A DNA stretch of 18,250 bases from Mycoplasmataceae bacterium (GTDB lineage: Bacteria > Bacillota_I > Bacilli_A > Mycoplasmatales > Mycoplasmoidaceae), in NCBI GenBank assembly GCA_020024735.1, contig JAHHTI010000011.1, positions 1 through 18,250 on the forward strand, read 5' to 3'. Positions 1-7,836 of this stretch are shown here, piece by piece. The position numbers and the translations under genes were made by a program. Within the stretch, counting starts at the first letter, position 1. The number at the start of each line of letters is the position of its first letter. The notes below the pieces were generated by a model. That model worked only from the letters and a program-made list of their open reading frames with translations, did no database searches and had not been told where the DNA came from.

Positions 1-65
1 GTATTAATCCAAGAATTGTTCAAGACAACGAAAGACTGAGAGATAATATTTTCTTAAAAATCTAA
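1..65 (+). CDS. C-terminal end of an unidentified plus-strand gene (partial)
   Basis: An open frame enters from the left edge and ends at TAA 63-65, giving about 20 residues that end in RLRDNIFLKI. It is the only plausible plus-strand coding sequence here and points towards the minus-strand cassette. Too little is present to assign a family. A transposase or another mobile-element protein is possible because an iteron-like array follows 15 bp after the stop, but this is inference from position only. The fragment could also be a chance open frame, since 20 codons is short. Confidence 0.4.
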   Translation, partial: INPRIVQDNERLRDNIFLKI

Positions 66-80
66 TTTAGACTTCAAATA

Positions 81-186
81 TACAAAAAAAGTAAATGTAA
101 ATATATAAAAAAAGTAATAGAAAGTATATAAAAAAAGTAAAATAAAATCTACAAAAAAAGTAATTAAAAATCTACAAAAAAAGTAT
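81..186. repeat. Five 14-bp iterons at an exact 23-bp period
   Basis: The motif TAYAAAAAAAGTAA occurs at 81-94, 104-117, 127-140, 150-163 and 173-186. Every start is exactly 23 bp after the previous one. Copies 1, 4 and 5 have TAC and copies 2 and 3 have TAT; the last copy ends in T instead of A. The 9-bp spacers differ but are AT-rich, and spacers 3 and 4 both end in AAATC. Each TAC copy has 3-bp inverted arms (TAC/GTA) around an A7 tract. The array fills the gap between the plus-strand gene end and the stop of the RloB-like gene. Fixed spacing with unconserved spacers suggests a multi-site protein-binding array (transposase end or replication iterons). The function is unknown. Confidence 0.85.
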
Positions 187-227
187 GTTATCTACGATTG
201 TAGTTTTTTGGTTTACAATAGCTGTTA

Positions 228-889
228 CTATTCTCGCTCATTGTGCTGATCATCAATAACAATTTTTAAAATAGCATCCACTATTTCTCAATAACGAGAT
301 TGCATTTTATGACACTCTCAATTTTTTTGTCGTAAAAAATTACGATATGAAATATTAGAAGGAGTAGTTAATTCCTCTCAATTATTAGATTTTATAATCT
401 TACTTCAGTATTTTTCTTGTTTAATTTGGTATTCAGCAACTACCTTTTTAGCTAATTTTTTCTTATCTTGAATAGTAGTGCATTCTAAACTTTCTTTTGG
501 TCAAAATAATGTGGCAATAAATCAATCAAAAGATAAACCCTGATCATAGATAGCTTCTTTTACTATTTCTAGATTGCCATTAGAAATTGTTTTTGTTAAT
601 TGTTCTTGAAAATAATCACAAGTTAATTTCAATGATTCATTTGCTTTGTCATCATCATTGTCATGCATAAAAAACACTTTAACTTTATTGTCTTTTCAAC
701 TTAGTTGCTTAATTACATCGATAATCCGATTCTTATATTTTTGTCATCTATCAGCAATAGTATTTTTATTAGCACTATCCATTTTGATAAATCTAATGTC
801 AGAATCTATTATTCCATTAAAAAACTTTCTTCAGTTTTACAGTCCTTTCCTTCTAAACAAATTATTAGAATAGCATAGTTGTTACTCAT
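228..889 (-). CDS. RloB/TOPRIM-like effector of an ATPase-nuclease pair; -1 frameshift needed
   Basis: About 220 aa if a -1 shift occurs near codon 24. Translation starts at ATG 887-889, overlapping the end of the ATPase gene by 8 nt, with GGAGG at 901-905. The first frame gives 26 residues, including EGKDCKTEESF, and stops at 809-811. The -1 frame continues smoothly (NGIIDSDIRF, then VKVFFMHDNDDD at about residues 65-76) to TAG 228-230. An early EG..KTE..F motif followed by a hydrophobic strand and an acidic D-x-D cluster is the layout of TOPRIM-related RloB/AbiLii-type proteins, whose usual length is about 200-220 aa. UGA encodes several Trp. The junction is an A6 run at 819-824, read in mRNA as U UUU UUA. 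This could be programmed frameshifting, slippage/phase variation, a real mutation or a read error. The TOPRIM/RloB call is by motif; DUF4435-like (AriB) is an alternative. Confidence 0.65.
818..824 (-). other. Slippery heptamer U UUU UUA at the frame break
   Basis: On the mRNA the 0-frame codons are AGU UUU UUA AUG GAA UAA, so the heptamer U UUU UUA sits in the exact X XXY YYZ phase of a -1 frameshift site. After a -1 slip the next codon is AAU and the long downstream frame opens. One extra U in the run would also restore the frame. Downstream I see only a weak possible stem (GAUAGU with ACUAUU, 12-nt loop), which is not a convincing stimulator. Confidence 0.55.
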
Positions 890-2306
890 TAATAGAGTTA
901 CCTCCATCAATTAGTTCTCAAACACACTCATCGATTTCTGTTTGCGATGGATGGCTTCCAATCTTTTGTTCCATTAGTGATTTAATTGGAGAATTATTTT
1001 TGTTTAAGATAGAAGAAATTTTAACAATTTTCTTAGTGCCTTCGCCATCATCATCAATTAAAAACATTTGCTTGTGACTTAGATTTTTAGTTAGTGCTTT
1101 GTAGTTATGACTAGTAAAAATCATTTGAATATTGAAATGTGATTGTCTTATTCAAGTTTTAAAGAACTCTACTAATGATATATGTAAATAGGCATCTATT
1201 TCGTCAAATAAAATTAGTTGTGAGTGATTAATGATAGCATTAGCAAAAACATTGAATGTTAAAATGAATTTTAAAGTTCCCATAGAAATATGATTAGGAG
1301 ACACTAGATTTCCTTTGTCAAATATAAATCCTAGAATACCTGCTTCAATTTTAAAAGAATCATTAAAAGAAATGTTTTTAATATTAGAGTCAGCAATATT
1401 AATGATTTGAACTAATTTTTTTACAATATGATCGTGAAGTTTTATTTTATATAATTTGGCTACTAGTTTATACATTAAAATTAGATTTTGTGTTACAGTA
1501 GTAGCCATTCATAATTCATTTCCAGGAAAATCAGCAAACATAGCAGAGGAAGTAATATGACAGACATGACTTCCATAATTCAATAATTCATTCAGAAAAT
1601 CTTCTTGGCTAAAATTTTCAATTGTAGTTTCAACTTTATATTTTAAAGTTTCAATAGAATCAATGATTTCATCAAAGATAGTAACATTAATGTCGCCTTG
1701 TTTTTCTTCATCATAGAACACAACACTTATGAAGGCACTTTCTTTTATGTTGTTTTTAAATATTTTTCAATTATGAATACAATTTTTAACAAAATTTGAT
1801 AAAGAATGATTAGCGTTTTTTACAAAAGCATTAGTAACCATAAATGAAGTTTCTTCATCATATAATTTAGATTTATTAACAATACTTAAAATATCATTCT
1901 TATAATGATTAAAACTTATTTTTTCATTAAGATTAGAAAAATCTAATGAATTTATCATTTCCAAATATTTTTGATGCATTTTTTGTTTTAGTTTTTCATT
2001 GTTGATTCCTAGTAATTCTCATGAATTTGGTGATGTCTGAATAGGTATCATCATCTCTCTTGTTTTATAGTTAATAATTTTAAAAAAATCAAAGAAGTCA
2101 GAAATGCTGTGTAGCAACGATGATTTCCCTTTAGCATTAGCTGAACCAATAGAGGCTAATGAACAAAAATATTCAGAATCATTTATCTTCTTAAAATTAT
2201 TAGTTAATAGATCTTCTTCTATTTGATTAGCGTTTGGTTTTAAGTTTAAATGAACTTCGTTAGCAAATGCCCGATAGTTTTTAATTTTTACTTCCTTTAT
2301 GTACAT
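882..2306 (-). CDS. RloA/AbiLi-like AAA (SMC-type) ATPase
   Basis: 474 aa with UGA read as Trp at four or more sites, including 918-920, 1152-1154, 1509-1511, 1767-1769 and 2019-2021. The N-terminus MYIKEVKIKNYRAF is the typical first strand of RecF/SMC-like ATPases. Walker A is GSANAKGKSS at residues 54-63, an ABC-signature-like ISMGT lies at about 340-344, Walker B LILFDE at 364-369, and an H-loop (TSHN, His400) follows. This is the AAA_15/AAA_21 layout found in RloA, AbiLi, AriA and OLD-like defence ATPases. Such ATPases sense phage and control a partner nuclease; here that partner is the overlapping RloB-like gene. Start ATG 2304-2306 has GGGG at 2312-2315 and a promoter close upstream. 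It is a compact, self-contained two-gene unit. Which named system it belongs to is not settled. Confidence 0.75.
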
Positions 2307-2337
2307 AACATCCCCTAGTATGAGTTTTTCTAATACT

Positions 2338-2365
2338 ATTATACAATGTGCAATATTTTTTGCAA
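2338..2365 (-). promoter_or_regulatory. Promoter of the ATPase/RloB-like pair with overlapping inverted repeat
   Basis: On the minus strand, TTGCAA (2360-2365) and TATAAT (2338-2343) are separated by 16 bp, giving a predicted start about 25 nt before the ATPase ATG. TGCAA at 2349-2353 and TTGCA at 2360-2364 form a 5-bp inverted repeat with a 6-bp spacer that covers the -35 box and part of the spacer. It could be an operator. The repeat is short enough to be chance in AT-rich DNA. Confidence 0.6.
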
Positions 2366-2485
2366 TAATTTCTATGAGAAAATCTCACACTTGATTTATA
2401 TGATTGTTTTTTCATTTTATGAAGCAGCTCTCTTTTGAACATTCCTAAATGTAATTACCTAGCCTTACCTGTACTCTACAGACAC

Positions 2486-2521
2486 AAAAAAACACATCTA
2501 CTTTAGGTATAGATGTGTTTT
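2486..2521 (-). terminator. Rho-independent terminator after the DDAH-like gene
   Basis: A perfect 12-bp stem (2489-2500 with 2510-2521, containing ACACATCTA) and a 9-nt loop are followed on the minus strand by a T7 tract (2486-2492). It lies about 30 nt past the stop of the DDAH-like gene and separates that transcript from the defence-like pair. Confidence 0.85.
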
Positions 2522-2550
2522 GATAATTATATTAAATAATTCTAAGTGAA

Positions 2551-3345
2551 TTATTTTTGAGGTGCTTTAAAACGTAAAGAAGTACAAGATAAACCACCAT
2601 CTAATTTACGAATTTCAGAAGTGTCACAAATCACTACCTTGTATTGGTTTAAGTCTTCGATTAATTTAAGAGTTTTTGGATATCCTTTTGGTACAATTAC
2701 AGTTTCATTTAATCAGATACTATTAGCACAGTATTTTTCATCATCAGGCACGTGAATCTTATTAAATTTATCAAAGATAGGGTTACCATCTAAATCACTA
2801 GTAATTAATAGATTATTGTGTTCTAGATAAGAAACACTAGATTTTAAATGTAATCCTTCACTCACTGGAACAGGAATCACATTGTAACCATAAGGTTCAA
2901 AAATTTTGGTTAATTGTTCAATACCTTCTTTGTTAGTTCTTGCAGTTACTCCAACATAGAAGTCATTATCAACCATCATCACATCTCCAGCATCTAATGT
3001 ACCAGGTGCTTGGATATAATGAATATGTTTTGGATTATAGAATTGTGCAACATGAGCAGCCATTTCCGTTTTTTCACCATTTCTTGAAGCTGCTCCAGGG
3101 TTAGTAATAACTGCACATTTATCTGTTAATAAAGCAGCGTCTTCAACAAAGACACTGTCAGGGAAAGTATCATCTGGTTCAATCACATAAACATCAAGAC
3201 CAATGTCTTTTAAAGTTTTTAGATAGTGTTCATGTTGTTCGCAACATAACTTATAATCAACTTTACCTAATTGAGGATTCATTGTAATCCCATTAACAAT
3301 AGTTGATGCTGGTTTTCTAGCAATAATGTTTTTAAATTTTTCCAT
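2551..3345 (-). CDS. Dimethylarginine dimethylaminohydrolase-like amidinohydrolase (DDAH)
   Basis: 264 aa. Members of this guanidino-group-modifying superfamily hydrolyse methylated arginine to citrulline and methylamines (EC 3.5.3.18); related folds include arginine deiminase. The catalytic set is complete: DSVFVEDAAL at 63-72 (E68, D69), R88 in ASRNGEK, D118 in GTLDAGDV, R136, H166 in EGLHLKSS, and nucleophile C254 in LDGGLSCTSLRF. Spacing and short length match DDAH rather than the roughly 400-aa ArcA. One UGA-Trp is residue 211. I chose ATG 3343-3345 because GAGG (3351-3354) lies 5 nt upstream. An in-frame ATG 13 codons earlier (3382-3384) lacks a good site. It may serve arginine catabolism or removal of methylarginines; a broader arginine-like substrate cannot be excluded. 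It is the last gene before the terminator. Confidence 0.8.
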
Positions 3346-3358
3346 ATTAACCTCACTT

Positions 3359-3376
3359 GAGAGGAAAGATCCTCTC
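3359..3376 (-). promoter_or_regulatory. Leader hairpin next to the DDAH ribosome binding site
   Basis: GAGAGGA and TCCTCTC form a perfect 7-bp stem with a 4-nt loop, ending 4 nt before the GAGG Shine-Dalgarno. The 5' arm itself carries GAGAGG, a decoy ribosome binding site. The longer in-frame start (3382-3384) lies just upstream, so the hairpin would be translated if that start were used. A role in translation control is possible but unproven. Confidence 0.45.
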
Positions 3377-3434
3377 ATTTCCATTGTAATACATACAACT
3401 AAAAAAGGATATATTTTAAATTCTTGTTAATTTA

Positions 3435-3956
3435 TTAAGGATGTTTTCTTAAAGCAACAATTAGTAAAACTATTCCAGTTAAAAATAACAAAATCATAAT
3501 GGAAGACATAACAGCTCCTGAAATCATCATCTTATTAGCTTTAATGATAGTTTCATCGGTCTTTTTTGATTCGTAGTGGGCATTAATACTTTCTTGTAAA
3601 TTTTGCTTAGTATTTTCATCAGTGGTTTGTTCTAATTGTTGTTTTAAACTAGCAATTTCGGTATTGGTGATCGCAATATTGTTTTTAGCACTATTAACAA
3701 ATTCTTGATATGATTGTTGCTTAACAATTGGTGGTACTGGTGCTTCTTCACCATTAAATCAAACTTTTCCATAATTAAGTGAACCCACGCCTAGTTTCAT
3801 TGTGACAGCTGGTTGATCACCTTCGGCGGGTTGGGTATTGGAGATAGTGTAGTTAGTTCCTACTCCTAATAAACTTCCAAAAGCAGCAGTTCCTAAAGTA
3901 CCAGCAGCCATTAAAGTAATCCCTAATATTTTTCCTATTTTTCTTACTAATCCCAT
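3435..3956 (-). CDS. Small two-anchor membrane protein, unknown function
   Basis: 173 aa with no recognised family. ATG 3954-3956 has AGGAG at 3964-3968. The protein begins with basic residues and a hydrophobic segment (about 8-33) that could be a signal anchor. A polar stretch rich in T, N and Q follows, then a Pro-rich bit (APVPP) and a hydrophilic, probably coiled-coil region (about 80-135, with IASLKQQLEQT). A second hydrophobic segment (about 142-165) precedes the tail ALRKHP. There is no lipobox Cys. The likely topology is two helices with a surface coiled coil between them. It lies 68 nt after the flippase-like gene with no clear terminator between, so it is probably co-transcribed. 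One UGA-Trp is at residue 66. Confidence 0.75.
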
Positions 3957-4024
3957 ATCTTAACTCCTACTTTGATTTTACTAAATGTTGGCTTTTGATG
4001 TTATTGGTAATAAATCTACAATTA

Positions 4025-5812
4025 TTATTCATCAAGATAAAAATGGTTTTGTGTTGTTGCACATAAGATTTTATTTTCATATCGCATATTGTGTGAGTTT
4101 AATAAAATACTATCAATGAAATGTTGTTCATTAATTTGGTTTAAATCAACATTGGCTAAAGTTTTAATTTCAAATAAAGCATTACATAACTTAATACTCT
4201 TGTAATGTTTAGTATGGTTAAGAGTAATTCATTTATGTCATATATCTACAATTGGTCTAACATAAGGATTTAAGATACTACCTTCCTTTTTAATTTTTAA
4301 ATAATTAAAAAGATAGATATCATAACATCTTTGTGATCTTCTCAAGGTAGTGATGATTTCATTATTAAAGTATGCATATGGATTAACAAAAGACACTAAA
4401 GCATTTTCTAGGTTTTCATGCAGTTTTAAAATGGATTGAATATTAGTAATGGCATTATCTTTAGTAGTACCTAAGTAATCCACCATATTTTCCATTCCCA
4501 TTTCCTTAAGAGCTTCTTTGGTTTGCTCATTAGCATTAATCACATAAATTTTAATATTATAAAATCTGACATATTTAGAAGCAAAAGATTCAAAGAAAGT
4601 TAATGGTTGGTTAGCAACATTCGGTAAAGTAACAATGAAGATAAAAGTCTTACGGTTTTTAAGTTCATGTTTTCTTAATTGAATTTTCTTAGTTAGTTCT
4701 TTAGCAATCAATCCTAAGAAATTGAAAAGACCATATAAAGAACAAATATAGAAAGAGAAGAATCTAAAGATGAAAGTCATATTAGCAACCACATGAGCAT
4801 CACCTAAAGAAGTGGTGACATTTGGTGAAGTACTAATAAATGTTTGTAATAATGATTGTAATGTTCCTTCCGCTCCTGGAATAGGAATAAAGTTATTAGC
4901 AGTTACCCCAACATTGACATAATTAAAAACATCAATAAAACTTAGCCCAGCTTCTGCACCAATCACTAATTTCATCGCATAGAACATTGAAGAGTAGTAA
5001 AAGAAGTTTCAAAAAATGTTAAGCACCACTAAGAAGATCATAAACTTATAGTCTTTGATTTCATTAATAAAAATTTTCTTAAAACTTTGGTTAATAATAT
5101 ATTCTTCTTTAATTTCTTCTTTAGTTTTAAATTTTAATTTAAAAACTTTCTTCACTTTGTTAATGGCTAAATTAAAGAAATAGTGGAAGTTCTTTGAAAA
5201 ACTCATAAAACTCACAAAGACAGTTACTGTAATATCTACTAATAAACCAGCAAAGGTTAATCAAAAACAAAGAATTCACTTAGAGTTAGCATTGGCAGCT
5301 TGCACACCATAAAAAGAACATAATCAAAAGAAAGAAGGTCAAGTAATTAAGATTTGAATAAAAGGACACACAATAGTAAAAGAAGAAACAATAGCAGTGG
5401 CTTCTTTGGCCGATAATCCTCTCTTAGTTAACCAATAAATAGCATATGGTTCACTTCCTAAAGCAAAAGGAGTAATCGCTTTAATAAAGAAACTAGTACC
5501 AATAAAGATAAATCAGTTATATCATTCCACAATAATATTTCTTTTCTTTAATTTATATCAATAAATAATAAAGTTAAAACACACATTATAAAGAGGGAAT
5601 AATAGTAATAAAAAAACTCATAAAAAGAAATTATTATTTTTTTGATAACTTTCACTTAAAGAGGAAAACATATCACCAAAATTAATATCTAAAATGAATT
5701 TGGAAACTAAGACAATAAAGATTATAAAAACGATTGTTACCAATGAATAGGTAATCATCTTCTTGCGGGTAAAGAAACCAGTATCACTAGCTTTAACTTT
5801 TTGATTAGGCAT
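4025..5812 (-). CDS. Flippase-like membrane protein (LPG-synthase TM / UPF0104 type) with a cytosolic tail
   Basis: 595 aa, reading through several UGA-Trp codons. The N-terminal 360 residues or so are strongly hydrophobic with at least six membrane segments. They carry two features of the PF03706 family: TPFALGSEPYAIYWLTKRG near residue 110 and IPIPGAEGTLQSL near 305. Relatives include the flippase part of MprF and the YbhN/AglD group, which act on lipids or lipid-linked glycans. About 220 residues after the last helix (from roughly 375) form a soluble alpha/beta-looking tail without the GNAT signature of MprF, and I cannot assign it. No Shine-Dalgarno is visible. A TATAAT lies only 8 nt before the ATG, so transcripts starting there would be almost leaderless. 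The gap to the upstream GGDEF/EAL-like gene is 24 nt. The substrate is unknown. Confidence 0.7.
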
Positions 5813-5820
5813 ATTGCTAT

Positions 5821-5850
5821 ATTATATACAATTTTTTTAAGAAATTACAA
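5821..5850 (-). promoter_or_regulatory. Possible internal promoter giving a near-leaderless mRNA
   Basis: TATAAT at 5821-5826 and TTGTAA at 5845-5850 are 18 bp apart on the minus strand. Transcription would start within a few bases of the flippase-like ATG (5810-5812), which has no Shine-Dalgarno. Leaderless mRNAs are common in mycoplasmas. The -35 matches only 4 of 6 consensus positions, and AT-rich DNA makes chance matches likely. Confidence 0.35.
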
Positions 5851-7588
5851 AACCTGGAGTTAAGGCATCGGTTGGACCTTTTCATTGCTTGATACTTTTT
5901 AAATTAAAAATTTCTTGGAGATTGTGAGTATCTAAATCCTTTGATGAGCAATTAATAAAACACTTAATTTTATATGACTTTAATTTTTGAATATTATCAA
6001 TTAAAGTCTTATTAATATGTTCATCATAAATAATAATGTTGATAGCAAAATTTTCTACATGGTAGTCATTTTTAATTTTGTGAATAAACTTTTCAACATC
6101 AAAGCTATGGTTAATTAAAGTGTATTGATGATAATTAATTAGGAGAGGGATTTTGGAATGATGATAATTCTTTAAAGCAATCGCACTTAAGTGACTAATA
6201 ATCGCATCTTGGATAGGATAGCTAGTAGAAAGGGAAAGGAATTCATCTCAAGTAAAAATTAGCTTTTCAACAATAAAAGGGGTACAATATAAATATTTTT
6301 GTTGATTAATTTGCACAACATTATCTTTCATCTTAATTTCGTTATTATTAAAGAAATTTTCCTTCACTAGAATCTTATTCTTCTTGTTAGTGATTTCTTG
6401 ATTGTAATCTTTTTCTAAAGGATCATATAGAAGAATTAAATTATGGGACTTTTGGGGATTAAAATTTTCACAGCCTTCAATTAATAAATCAATATCATTA
6501 TCTTGCACTCCATAATAAGCAGCACGGAACTTAAATTGTTTGTGATAGTTTTTTTCATCAATAATTAGTTCCAATGGTAATTCACGGAATTTATCTTCAT
6601 AGTATCTTAAAGTATCTTTAAGGAGACGCTTACTTAAATCATTCCCTGCTATTGAAGTATCAAGGGTGGGGATTTTATCAAGCTTTACAAAGAAGGCATA
6701 ATTATTTTCTTTGGTTAAAAAATATAAAACTTGTTGATCTTCTAAACCAGCTCTAATCGAATCAATAAATTTTAATTTAATACTTTTGATAAATGATGCA
6801 CTATATTGAGAAATTAAATCTTTATTAAAATTAAAATCAATAATAAATAAACAACCATAGGTAACATTGTTAGTATGCATAAATTCATAAAAATGTTGGG
6901 GGAAAAACTTAAATAAAATAAACTTATCTTGCATATAAGTTTTTTCATTAATATTAGTTGCATTGGCAATAAACTTAGCAAAAGGTTTGGTTAATACAAA
7001 ACATAATAAAAAATATAGGAATAAAAAAACATTAAAAAGTCCAATGTTTAATAGTGGATTATGCGATGGGGAATTATCAGTTGAACCAATTAATAAATTA
7101 AGATTCATTAATAAACACATCGAAAAAATATAAAGGAAAACAATTAAGTTATTCTTAAAAGCCACCACATAGGAAATAAAGATAAAAACCAAAATAATGG
7201 CAATTAATAAGATACTATTAAAGAAATTAAAAAAGGTCATTTGTTTGGTTAAATAAAAAAGTAAATTAAAAAGAGCCACAAAGATTCCTGAAAAATAACC
7301 AATTAAATTATTAAAGGTAAACGCATAGATAAAGATATTAGCTATTAGAAAAACACCAATTGATGATAAAGCAGTGGAAGGAATATGACTAATTAATGTT
7401 AATAGAGAAATAAAAATGGCAATTAATAATGACCATATATAATTATTCTTTTTCTTTTTCAAAAATTTAATAATGGTTTTGTTTTTGATAATAATATTAA
7501 AAAGCGAATAACTAGCAATGAAAATTACTGTTGAAATCAAAAAACCAATAATATTTGAGGTAAAAAATTCGGTGTTAAAAATTTCCAT
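5837..7588 (-). CDS. Polytopic membrane protein with degenerate GGDEF-like and EAL-like regions
   Basis: 583 aa. Residues 1-210 hold about six to seven membrane helices. From about 222 the pattern resembles a GGDEF fold: FILFKFFPQHFYEFM, then a strand-turn YGCLFIIDFNFNKDLI where cyclases have DxDxFKxIND, then VLYFLTKENNYAFFVKL where GGDEF itself should be, and FKFRAAYYGVQDNDIDLLIEG near the domain end. Residues about 405-583 resemble a shortened EAL domain (PLLINYHQYTLINHSF, NIIIYDEHINKTLIDNI). The GGDEF signature, the EAL motif and the metal-binding acids are missing, so enzyme activity is unlikely; a receptor or scaffold role is possible. The domain call is by pattern and moderate. ATG 7586-7588 follows an AGGTG site inside a hairpin, 5 nt after the HMA-like gene. 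Confidence 0.6.
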
Positions 7589-7610
7589 AACACCTACTCA
7601 TTAAGGTGTT
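7589..7610 (-). promoter_or_regulatory. Hairpin holding the ribosome binding site of the GGDEF/EAL-like gene
   Basis: AACACCT and AGGTGTT form a perfect 7-bp stem with an 8-nt loop, ending immediately before ATG 7586-7588. The 3' arm contains the AGGTG Shine-Dalgarno. The hairpin also includes the last codons and the TAG stop (7594-7596) of the HMA-like gene. A ribosome finishing that gene would open the stem, so this looks like translational coupling. Confidence 0.6.
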
Positions 7611-7836
7611 GATGATCAACAGTCCCTAAATATTCAAAACTATTATCATAACCAGCATCACTAATGATTTTAGAAATATGACTAATTTCACTTTCATCTT
7701 GTAGTTTGACTGTTAATGTGTGACAAGTCCCACAAAAGATTTCAACATCCACATGATACTTGGCTAGTTTTTTTAAAAGAAAACTTAGACATACATCACA
7801 ATCAATTTCATTTACTTTAAAAACTGCATGTACCAT
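7594..7836 (-). CDS. Small heavy-metal-associated (HMA)-like protein with two CxxC motifs
   Basis: 80 aa. The pattern matches a ferredoxin-like HMA domain (CopZ or P-type ATPase metal-binding type): a first strand FKVNE, CDVC at 13-16 at the usual metal-binding loop, a helix, a middle strand, and the C-terminal ISDAGYD where HMA domains carry their conserved GY. A second pair, CGTC at 35-38, sits in the second strand and is not part of the classical fold, so the protein could bind metal with four Cys or act in thiol exchange. The end DHQHLNE adds two His. Its ATG shares one nt with the stop of the YitT-like gene (TAATG), so it is translationally coupled. No P-type ATPase gene is visible nearby. 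The metal is unknown. Confidence 0.65.
   Translation of the reverse strand: MVHAVFKVNEIDCDVCLSFLLKKLAKYHVDVEIFCGTCHTLTVKLQDESEISHISKIISDAGYDNSFEYLGTVDHQHLNE

Noticed and set aside
81..186. CRISPR-like array
   Set aside because: The repeat is 14 bp and the spacer 9 bp, far too short; spacers are low-complexity AT and no cas gene is nearby.
646..873. Plus-strand 75-aa hydrophobic ORF
   Set aside because: It lies opposite the RloB-like gene, has no ribosome binding site and is a shadow of that coding region.
882..2306. ATPase gene looks like a pseudogene broken into five pieces by TGA stops
   Set aside because: All pieces share one frame and are joined only by TGA codons. Conserved ribosomal genes here also need TGA as Trp, so the gene is intact under table 4.
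2551..3345. Arginine deiminase (ArcA)
   Set aside because: 264 aa is too short for ArcA (about 400 aa), and the spacing of the catalytic residues fits DDAH.
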